6,088 nt of DNA from Burkholderiaceae bacterium (GTDB taxonomy: Bacteria; Pseudomonadota; Gammaproteobacteria; Burkholderiales; Burkholderiaceae): assembly GCA_947457745.1 (NCBI GenBank), contig CANGWT010000112.1:1-6088 (forward strand), written 5' to 3'. The position numbers were made by a program, and so were the translations under genes. A model generated the notes under the pieces. That model had not been told where the DNA came from and ran no database searches. It saw only the letters and a program-made list of their open reading frames with translations. Positions 1-5,347 of the stretch are shown here, one piece after another (within the stretch, counting starts at the first letter, position 1; the number at the start of each line of letters is the position of its first letter).

Positions 1-656
1 ACCAAAAAGGCGCCATCAATTCGCCCTTTTTTTAAAGCATCAACTGATTCATGGGCAGACATATGGAGGAAGTTTTGACTCGCTTTAAATCCAGATACTG
101 CCATTAGGCGCATTGTTTGCGCATGGGTGCCACTGCCCTCTATGCCAACCGATATCTTCTTGTCGAAAAAATACTTTAAACGGCCATTAGCATCCTCAAA
201 GTCGCTCGACTTTATTACAGGACCACGATAAAAAAACCAAATCGGTTCGTAGTCAACGGAACCTAATGAAGAAACCCCCGTAATTTCATGAGAATTAAAA
301 ACGCCAGCTTGCACAAAGGCTGCCTGCAATGGATCTTTGCGATCCGATAAACGCTGAATATTTTCCTGTGCACCTTGGGTATGAACTAACTCCAAGGTAA
401 TTCCTTTTTTCTCAAAGAACGCAGCGTATTTTTTCCCCAAGACCTCGTAGGAACCACCAGTGGAGCCAGTAGCCATGAGTACATGCCTAGGCGGAGGCGG
501 ATCGGCATACCACCAAACTCCGAGCAAGACCACCAAAAGAATGGCCAAGATAGGCCAAGCCTCTTTTAGGAACTGCGCAAAATCACCCAACTTTTCCTGA
601 GCGGTCTCATATAGTCCGAGATAGGTTTCTTTAATGTCTTGTTTGATACTTCCCAT
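1..656 (-). CDS. TAXI-family TRAP transporter solute-binding subunit, membrane-anchored (partial, C-terminus off window)
   Basis: The reading frame is open from an ATG at 656-654 to the left edge, giving 218 complete codons with no stop, so the C-terminal part is missing. Residues 1-32 are a short polar cytoplasmic segment. Residues 33-50 (AWPILAILLVVLLGVWWY) form one hydrophobic helix, followed by a proline-rich linker (ADPPPPRHV). The TAXI/NMT1-like periplasmic binding fold then begins with MATGSTGGSYEVLGKKYA, the typical first strand and glycine-rich ligand loop. Later family-like stretches are VGIEGSGTHAQTMRLM (about 170-185) and ESVDALKKGRIDGAF (about 203-217). TAXI proteins normally deliver carboxylates or amino acids to TRAP permeases. 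This one appears tethered by an uncleaved N-terminal anchor rather than secreted free. No permease gene is visible. The Shine-Dalgarno sequence is weak, but the start matches the anchor well. The family call is confident; the substrate is unknown. Confidence 0.85.
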   Translation of the reverse strand, partial: MGSIKQDIKETYLGLYETAQEKLGDFAQFLKEAWPILAILLVVLLGVWWYADPPPPRHVLMATGSTGGSYEVLGKKYAAFFEKKGITLELVHTQGAQENIQRLSDRKDPLQAAFVQAGVFNSHEITGVSSLGSVDYEPIWFFYRGPVIKSSDFEDANGRLKYFFDKKISVGIEGSGTHAQTMRLMAVSGFKASQNFLHMSAHESVDALKKGRIDGAFL

Positions 657-728
657 GGAAGGCCAATCAGCAAATATGTCAAAAGCTAATGATAATGTGC
701 TTATTGCCCTCCAGAAAAGACTCTGCTC

Positions 729-1430
729 ATGCAAACCCTTCGAAAAGCTCAAGACCGCGGCTACGCTGATCATGGCTGGCTTAAAAGCTTCCACTCCTTC
801 TCTTTTGCCGGGTATCACGACCCCCAATTTATGGCTTGGGGCAATTTAAGGGTGATTAACGAGGATAAGGTGGCAGCAGGCATGGGTTTTGGCAAGCACG
901 GCCACCGCAATATGGAAATCATCAGCTATGTTTTATCTGGTGAATTGGCTCATGAAGACAGCATGGGAAATATCAAAGGTATTCCACCGGGTGACGTTCA
1001 ACGCATGAGTGCCGGAACCGGGGTCACCCATAGTGAGTTCAATCATGCTCAAAATCAGACTACCCACTTCCTACAAATTTGGATAGAACCCAATGTCATG
1101 GAAATCCCACCAAGCTATGAGCAAAAATCGATTCCAATCTCAGAGAAGCAAAACAAACTCTGCTTAATTGCCTCGCCAGATGGAACGGGGAATGCTGTCA
1201 AAATTCATGCGGATGCTCGGGTATATGCTGGTCTTTTTGATGGTCACCAAACTCAAAAATTGAATCTTAATTTACAGCGCAAGGCCTATGTGCATCTGAT
1301 AAGAGGCTCTTTACATGTCAACGACATACTCTTATCAAGCGGAGACGCACTACTTGTAGAGAACGAAAGTAGCCTACTCATTGGTGATGGCAAAGATGCT
1401 GAGGTCTTGGTATTCGATCTCAGTAGTTAA
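729..1430 (+). CDS. Pirin family protein (YhhW-like, putative quercetin 2,3-dioxygenase)
   Basis: This is a complete 233-residue bicupin protein that follows Escherichia coli YhhW almost end to end, and YhhW has about the same length. The N-terminal signature RKAQDRGYADHGWLKSFHSF is present, followed by RVINEDKVAAGMGFGKHGHRNMEI. The four expected metal ligands of the N-terminal cupin are all there: His57 and His59 (KHGHR), His101 and Glu103 (THSEFNH). The SAGTGVTHSE block is the family hallmark. The C-terminal cupin (about 150-233) is more divergent, as usual, and ends in EVLVFDLSS. YhhW and related pirins can cleave quercetin in vitro, but the physiological role of bacterial pirins is generally unclear. 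The ATG at 729 puts the signature at the family's normal distance from the N-terminus; a purine-rich AGAAAAGA lies 8 bases upstream. The gene is divergent from the TAXI gene and convergent with the downstream operon. Confidence 0.93.
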   Translation: MQTLRKAQDRGYADHGWLKSFHSFSFAGYHDPQFMAWGNLRVINEDKVAAGMGFGKHGHRNMEIISYVLSGELAHEDSMGNIKGIPPGDVQRMSAGTGVTHSEFNHAQNQTTHFLQIWIEPNVMEIPPSYEQKSIPISEKQNKLCLIASPDGTGNAVKIHADARVYAGLFDGHQTQKLNLNLQRKAYVHLIRGSLHVNDILLSSGDALLVENESSLLIGDGKDAEVLVFDLSS

Positions 1431-1461
1431 TAAAAAAGGGTATCGACTAAGGTCAATACCC
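1431..1461 (-). terminator. Rho-independent terminator of the minus-strand operon
   Basis: Read on the minus strand, GGGTAT-T-GAC, loop CTTA, GTC-G-ATACCC forms a 9-pair stem with one internal mismatch. It is followed directly by TTTTTTATTAA. The stem occupies 1438-1461 and the T-run 1431-1437. It lies 23 bases past the stop codon of the Bug/TctC gene, so it most likely ends that operon. Read on the plus strand, the same hairpin lacks a T-tract, so it is a poorer terminator for the convergent pirin gene. Confidence 0.75.
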
Positions 1462-1483
1462 CTTACAACTGAGCTAGCTTAAA

Positions 1484-2455
1484 TTAATCTAGCTTAATTT
1501 TTGCTTTTTCAATCACTACTTTCCATCTTGCAATGTCAGAGACATATAAATCTGTAAATTGCTGGGTAGTCATTGGTGCAATTTGTACGCCCGCCTTAAC
1601 AAAACGCTCCTTCATTTCTGGAGTGTCAAGAATTTTCAAGATTGTCTTGCTGAGAGTATTGATAATGGCAGGGGGTGTTCCTGCTGGCACAAACATGCCT
1701 TGCCACAACGCCATCTCATAACCCTTTACGCCAGCCTCTTGAATGGTAACCAATTCTGGGGCCCCGCTAAAACGATTCTTACTAGTAACGGCAAGTGCAT
1801 TGACTTTTTCACCCTTATATAAGGGTAGTCCCACTGGCATACCAGCAAAGTAAAAATCAATTTGACCGCCCGCTAAATCAGTTGCCGCTGGTGATCCACC
1901 TTTATATGGAATATGGATCGCTTGAGTGCCAGTGGTTGACAGGAATAGCTCTCCAGCCATATGGTCGGAGTTACCAATACCGGAAGAGCCAAAGCTCATC
2001 TTTCCAGGGTCAGCTCGGAGCATAGAAATTAAATCAGCTACATTTTTAGCTTTGGAATTGGTATTCACAATCAAAATATGCGGGGTAGCTGCCACTCCGA
2101 CAACAGGTAGTAAATCTTTTTGACCGTTAAAAGGTAGTCTTGGGTTTGCAGCTACGTTAATCGCTAAGCCATTTTGCGCAAATAACACGGTGTAGCCATC
2201 TGGAGCACTTTTAGCCACTGCATCAGCCGCCAAGCTACCTGCAGCACCGCCCCTATTTTCGACAATCACTGATTGCTTTAAGGCAATACTGAGCTCATTC
2301 GCCACCATTCTCCCAACGATATCGGTTGAACTTCCTGGCGCATACCCAACTAACATTTTGATTGGCTTATCTGGGTAGGACGCAAAAGCCGTCCCCAAAA
2401 CTAGTGGCAATACTAAAGAACTCAACACTATTTGTTTGATTGATTTTTTAATCAT
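1484..2455 (-). CDS. Bug/TctC-family tripartite tricarboxylate transporter substrate-binding protein
   Basis: The product is a 323-residue periplasmic binding protein of usual Bug length. It starts with a signal peptide: charged MIKKSIKQ, then hydrophobic IVLSSLVLPLVLG, with cleavage probably after AFA or AFAS (residues 24-26). The mature protein begins YPDKPIKMLVGYAPGSSTDIVGR, the canonical Bug start and ligand loop. It continues with VENRGGAAG (66-73), a GSSGIGNSDHMAGELF block (156-171) and IPYKGGSPAATDLAGGQIDF (182-201), the strongest family signature. The C-terminus has the common WKVVIEKAKI helix. Bug proteins bind carboxylates such as citrate, aromatic acids or amino acids. The frame could extend 16 codons to 2503, but that would overlap the preceding gene. 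The ATG at 2455 has a strong GGAGGAG at a 7-base spacing and restores a clean signal peptide. It is the last gene of the operon, 20 bases after the dehydrogenase gene. No tctA or tctB partner is visible in the window. Confidence 0.93.
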   Translation of the reverse strand: MIKKSIKQIVLSSLVLPLVLGTAFASYPDKPIKMLVGYAPGSSTDIVGRMVANELSIALKQSVIVENRGGAAGSLAADAVAKSAPDGYTVLFAQNGLAINVAANPRLPFNGQKDLLPVVGVAATPHILIVNTNSKAKNVADLISMLRADPGKMSFGSSGIGNSDHMAGELFLSTTGTQAIHIPYKGGSPAATDLAGGQIDFYFAGMPVGLPLYKGEKVNALAVTSKNRFSGAPELVTIQEAGVKGYEMALWQGMFVPAGTPPAIINTLSKTILKILDTPEMKERFVKAGVQIAPMTTQQFTDLYVSDIARWKVVIEKAKIKLD

Positions 2456-2462
2456 TTTTTGT

Positions 2463-2469
2463 CTCCTCC
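2463..2469 (-). promoter_or_regulatory. Strong ribosome binding site deciding the Bug/TctC start
   Basis: GGAGGAG on the minus strand lies 7 bases before the ATG at 2455-2453. It is the only strong Shine-Dalgarno sequence seen in front of any gene here. It settles the start in favour of the shorter frame, and it would let this last gene of the operon be translated more heavily than its upstream neighbours, as suits an abundant periplasmic binding protein. Confidence 0.8.
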
Positions 2470-2475
2470 GGTAAG

Positions 2476-3525
2476 TTATACATCTAATGCTGCAATCCCA
2501 CACTCTTTGGCGCAGGTATTTAAGGACTCTTGTAATTCGCTTGAAATCGGAATGCCATCTGCCAGCCGCTCTGCCATCACTCTTGCGGCGCCATCGCCGG
2601 GCACCCGAATCTGATTGACGCCTGGCAATGTAGAGGAGGCCTTTAAATCATCGACCAAAGCGATCACTCGGGCAACAAACTGCTCCTTATCTCCAAAAGC
2701 ACTTGGATCTACTGCAATGATTGTTTGACCAGTATTGGTGATTAAATCATGATGTGTATTAAAGTCAATCGTGCCTTTACCAACTGCAGCATTATTGAGC
2801 GCACCTGCAAGCAGGCCAATCATCACAGCCAAGCCATATCCCTTATAACCCCCGATGGGAAGTAATGATCCCTCGCTCGATTTTTGCGGATCTGTAATAG
2901 CTTGACCATGTCGATCGATCATCCAAGTATCGGGAATAGACTCACCTTTTTGGGCGGCAAGCTTTACCTTACCGTAAGCAGCGACTGTGGTGGCAATATC
3001 CAATAAAACAATCGGTTTATCACCCGAAGGAACGGCAATAGCGATGGGATTGGTGGACAACAATAAATCGATACCGCCCCATGGTGCCATGTGATTGGCA
3101 TTACCAACCGCCATATAGATACCGATATATCCGTGTTCGGCTAGCTTTCTCACATATACAGATGCCGCACCAGAGTGATTTCCATAGTGACTACCAATCC
3201 AACAAACGCTATGTTGCTTCACTTTTTCTATTGCAACATCGACCGCCTTATTCATTACCAAGTGGCCTAAGGCATTGTCTCCATTAATCAAAGCAGTTGC
3301 ACCCTGCTCACGTTCAATCTGAATATGAGGGCTCAAATTAATACCGCCAGCACGAATCCTTTTAATGTAAGCAGGTAATCTGAAAATTCCATGACCGTCA
3401 GCGCCAACGAGGTCTGACTGGATCATCAGTTGAGCTACCAGTTTGGCATCCACCAAAGGTACTCGATTGGCATGTAATGCTTGTGCAATAAATGCCTCAG
3501 CCTTAGTAGTAGATAAATGTTTCAT
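2476..3525 (-). CDS. Ldh2/malate-lactate dehydrogenase family NAD(P)-dependent oxidoreductase
   Basis: This 349-residue protein has the normal length and block order of the Ldh_2 family. That family includes malate, L-lactate, sulfolactate, ureidoglycolate and delta1-piperideine-2-carboxylate enzymes, which interconvert 2-keto (or imino) acids and 2-hydroxy (or amino) acids with NAD(P)H. Visible blocks are DGHGIFRLPAY (43-53, active-site His45), GSHYGNHSGAASVY (111-124, His117), STNPIAIAVPS (157-167), VLLDIATTVAAYGKV (173-187), IPDTWMIDRHGQAITDP (197-213), LLPIGGYKGYGLAVM (221-235) and IRVPGD (306-311). The residue before His45 is Gly; many relatives have Ser or Thr there. The protein is cytoplasmic, with no signal peptide. 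It starts 15 bases after the regulator gene, lacks a clear Shine-Dalgarno sequence, and ends 20 bases before the Bug gene, so it lies in the same operon. The family is confident. The substrate, probably a 2-hydroxy or 2-keto acid linked to the lactone pathway, is inferred. Confidence 0.9.
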   Translation of the reverse strand: MKHLSTTKAEAFIAQALHANRVPLVDAKLVAQLMIQSDLVGADGHGIFRLPAYIKRIRAGGINLSPHIQIEREQGATALINGDNALGHLVMNKAVDVAIEKVKQHSVCWIGSHYGNHSGAASVYVRKLAEHGYIGIYMAVGNANHMAPWGGIDLLLSTNPIAIAVPSGDKPIVLLDIATTVAAYGKVKLAAQKGESIPDTWMIDRHGQAITDPQKSSEGSLLPIGGYKGYGLAVMIGLLAGALNNAAVGKGTIDFNTHHDLITNTGQTIIAVDPSAFGDKEQFVARVIALVDDLKASSTLPGVNQIRVPGDGAARVMAERLADGIPISSELQESLNTCAKECGIAALDV

Positions 3526-3540
3526 GTTTATTCTGATGAT

Positions 3541-4290
3541 TTAACTTCCAATATCACTCTTAAATTCCATCTTATAAGTGTATTTATTGTGAGGATGGTA
3601 AGTGAAGGTAACTTCAAAAAGCTTATCCTGATTATCAAAGTAACGTCGAACAATGACCAAACATGGGTCATGCACCTTCAACCCAAGCTTTTTTGCAATT
3701 TCAGTAGACAGGCTAATGGCATAAACATCGACCTCAGCCCGATCAATTCGAGTGCCATACTTTTTCTCAATCTGCTCGAATACCATCACTTGACTGTGCT
3801 CAGGCTCTGATGTCAATGATGCGAATTGGGGAAGAATATAAATATCGGTCCAAGCAATTACTTCCTCAGTATCTCGCTGCTTTCGAATACCTCCAATGTG
3901 ATACCAAGAGGATCCGACTGCACCACCAATCATTTCACTTAAGGGCTTGTCGAGCTCAATGAATTCTTCAATGGTATTTTGTCGATAAGTATTTCTTGGA
4001 TAACTCAAAATATCAACGGGTGAATTAAAGCTTTGGGTAAATCTTCTTACCTTCCGTCTTGAGATCACCTGGGTTGGCGCCCCTTGACGACGTAACACCA
4101 TGCCATCACGCTCCAGAGTTTGAAGGGCATGCCTTAAGGTGTGGCGACTTGCTGCGAAGCTTTTACAAAGCACCGCTTCAGATGGCAAATGAGACCCTAC
4201 CGCCCAATCGCCTTCATAAATACGCTGAGCCAGCGCATTCGCTAACGACTTATAGAGCGGTAGAGATTCTTTCAACTTAGGAGAGGCCAA
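3541..4290 (-). CDS. GntR family transcriptional regulator, HutC subfamily (wHTH plus UTRA)
   Basis: The product is 249 residues, typical for HutC-type regulators. Residues 10-80 form the winged helix-turn-helix: LPLYKSLANALAQRIYEGDW, then GSHLPSEAVLCKSF, then the recognition-helix region SRHTLRHALQTLERDGMVLRRQG. Residues about 95-245 match a UTRA ligand-binding domain, including VIAWTDIYILPQF (144-156), AEVDVYAISLSTEIAKKLGL (185-204) and the closing CLVIVRRYFDNQDKLFEVTFTYHPH (210-234). The wing has GAPTQV where the family usually shows GxGT. There is no in-frame ATG before the domain. The assigned start is a TTG at 4290-4288, inside the end of the lactonase gene (14-base overlap). Another TTG at 4275 or a CTG at 4305 is possible, and none has a good Shine-Dalgarno sequence. 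Translation is probably coupled to the lactonase. It likely controls this operon and the divergent dehydrogenase, binding a pathway metabolite as effector. Confidence 0.9.
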   Translation of the reverse strand: MASPKLKESLPLYKSLANALAQRIYEGDWAVGSHLPSEAVLCKSFAASRHTLRHALQTLERDGMVLRRQGAPTQVISRRKVRRFTQSFNSPVDILSYPRNTYRQNTIEEFIELDKPLSEMIGGAVGSSWYHIGGIRKQRDTEEVIAWTDIYILPQFASLTSEPEHSQVMVFEQIEKKYGTRIDRAEVDVYAISLSTEIAKKLGLKVHDPCLVIVRRYFDNQDKLFEVTFTYHPHNKYTYKMEFKSDIGS

Positions 4291-5209
4291 ACATTTTTTT
4301 GCCAGCTACGGGTAAGCGTGCCTTTAAGATATCTCCAGAGAGAGATTCAGTAATGTACAAATCTCTACCATCTTCGCCACCAAAACACATATTTGCTAAG
4401 TGATGGTGGTGTGGGTTATCTGAGTAAATCAAATGTGTCGGGAGCATATTGCTATCAAACCTCCAGATGCCAATACCTAAGTGGCAAACAAGCAAACCAT
4501 TTTCAGAGTCCATCTCGATACCATCAGGTCCAGCAACGCCACCAGTTAACTGAATTGCAACGCCCGTCTTAGAAACAGAACCGTCGGCCATCAGAGGTAA
4601 ACGCCAAATTTGCTGAGATCTTGTTGCCGCAACGAATACATGTTTTTCTTGAGTATTTAAGGTGATGCCATTAGGGCTCGGTACATTGATCGCCAAACGA
4701 TCTAATTGACCATTGGCGCGCAATCTAAACACTCTGCCCGTTGGGTCTGCAATTCCAGTTTGACCCTGATCAGTAAAGTACAGATCCCCATTGGATGCGA
4801 AGTGCAAATCATTCAAGCCCTTGAAGTTTTCGCTGTACATGGATCCTAGAATTGTTTCCACATTTCCAGTTTTAGGATCGAGGGCCAATAAGCCTTGTTT
4901 GTAATCACAAATAAACGCACGGCCATCTTTATGGAACTTCAATCCATTAGGCCAGCCGTCAAATTGGGTTACCAAATCCCAGTCACCCTTTGGTGTAATT
5001 CTGAAGACTCGGCCAAAAGGGATATCTAGAAACCATAAGTTGCCCTCACGGTCAAAAGAAGGACCCTCTAAAAAGCACTCTACTTCAGCGTTTTGGCGAT
5101 TGGGATCAGACCAAGCAGTACGAGACTTCTTCCTGAACTTCCCAGGCATCGACATAAAGACTTCTGCCTTAATTTTCTCTACGGGCTGAAAGGGGTTATG
5201 CATTGTCAT
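4277..5209 (-). CDS. SMP-30/gluconolactonase/LRE-like family lactonase
   Basis: This 310-residue protein has the six-bladed beta-propeller pattern of SMP-30/gluconolactonase enzymes, which hydrolyse sugar-acid and related lactones using a divalent metal. Likely metal and substrate residues are all present: Glu48 (FLEGPSF), Asn133 (FKGLNDLHF), Asn180 (PSPNGITL) and Asp229 (AGPDGIEMD). Blade-like repeats include GNLWFLDIPFGRVFRI, GRAFICDYKQGLLALDP and GDLYFTDQGQTG. No signal peptide is seen, so it is probably cytoplasmic. An unusual run of four histidines (NPHHHHLANMCFGG, 267-270) lies shortly before the last blade. Two ATGs are possible, 5209 and 5203, separated by one codon; neither has a strong Shine-Dalgarno sequence. 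It is the first gene of the operon, and its last codons overlap the start of the regulator gene. The substrate lactone is unknown. The family also contains non-lactone hydrolases, so the reaction is inferred. Confidence 0.9.
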   Translation of the reverse strand: MTMHNPFQPVEKIKAEVFMSMPGKFRKKSRTAWSDPNRQNAEVECFLEGPSFDREGNLWFLDIPFGRVFRITPKGDWDLVTQFDGWPNGLKFHKDGRAFICDYKQGLLALDPKTGNVETILGSMYSENFKGLNDLHFASNGDLYFTDQGQTGIADPTGRVFRLRANGQLDRLAINVPSPNGITLNTQEKHVFVAATRSQQIWRLPLMADGSVSKTGVAIQLTGGVAGPDGIEMDSENGLLVCHLGIGIWRFDSNMLPTHLIYSDNPHHHHLANMCFGGEDGRDLYITESLSGDILKARLPVAGKKMFGLS

Positions 5210-5227
5210 AGAAAGAACTTTCTTTAG

Positions 5228-5244
5228 TTATACGGATAAGTTAA
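5228..5244 (-). promoter_or_regulatory. Candidate operator, lactonase-side copy of a 17-base element
   Basis: On the minus strand this reads TTAACTTATCCGTATAA and lies 18 bases upstream of the lactonase ATG. It matches the copy in front of the divergent gene (5322-5338) at 15 of 17 positions, in mirrored orientation. The inner part TTATCCGTATAA is nearly palindromic around CG (10 of 12 positions symmetric), as expected for a dimeric GntR-type binding site. A TATAAC resembling a -10 hexamer overlaps its end. Its function as an operator is inferred. Confidence 0.5.
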
Positions 5245-5252
5245 ATTAAACA

Positions 5253-5282
5253 CTGACTCATTAAAACATAATTAATGATAAT
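5253..5282 (+). promoter_or_regulatory. Candidate sigma-70 promoter for the 3HCDH-family gene
   Basis: A CTGACT at 5253-5258 (4 of 6 to TTGACA) and a GATAAT at 5277-5282 (5 of 6 to TATAAT) are separated by 18 bases on the plus strand. Transcription would start near 5289 and leave a leader of about 60 bases. The -35 match is moderate and the region is AT-rich, so a chance match is possible. Confidence 0.4.
5258..5278. promoter_or_regulatory. 7-base inverted repeat, candidate operator
   Basis: TCATTAA at 5258-5264 and TTAATGA at 5272-5278 form a perfect dyad with a 7-base spacer. The dyad fills the space between the candidate -35 and -10 hexamers of the plus-strand promoter, where a bound repressor would block polymerase. 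The arms are AT-only apart from one C:G pair, which weakens significance. It could serve the GntR regulator or another factor. Confidence 0.35.
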
Positions 5283-5321
5283 CTACTGTGATCGTAAGCA
5301 TCATAAGATTTGTACACCCCA

Positions 5322-5338
5322 TTAACTTAACCGCATAA
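5322..5338 (+). promoter_or_regulatory. Candidate operator, 3HCDH-side copy of the 17-base element
   Basis: TTAACTTAACCGCATAA lies 9 bases before the ATG of the 3HCDH-family gene and matches the lactonase-side element at 15 of 17 positions. Within it and the next base, CTTA and TAAG flank a 6-base centre. It sits downstream of the candidate promoter, in the untranslated leader. Having the same element in front of both divergent genes suggests one regulator, most simply the GntR protein encoded in the operon. Confidence 0.5.
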
Positions 5339-5347
5339 GATGAAAAT

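Noticed and set aside
657..728. TTGACA on the minus strand (679-684 region) as a -35 box for the TAXI gene
   Set aside because: A -10 box at normal spacing would overlap the start codon, and no matching hexamer is present. No promoter is called in this gap.
634..849. Small plus-strand frame of 71 codons across the TAXI-pirin junction
   Set aside because: It overlaps the start of the TAXI gene and the first third of the pirin gene in another frame, and its product has no recognisable family features.
1471..1497. Direct repeat CTAGCTTAA as a possible attachment site or mobile-element edge
   Set aside because: It is only 9 bases, one copy is within coding sequence, and there is no integrase, transposase or terminal inverted repeat nearby.
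2456..2503. N-terminal extension of 16 residues on the Bug/TctC protein
   Set aside because: It would overlap the end of the dehydrogenase gene and bury the signal peptide. The ATG at 2455 has a strong ribosome binding site.
3517..3810. Plus-strand frame of 97 codons inside the GntR gene
   Set aside because: It is antisense to the UTRA domain coding region, with no ribosome binding site or family features.
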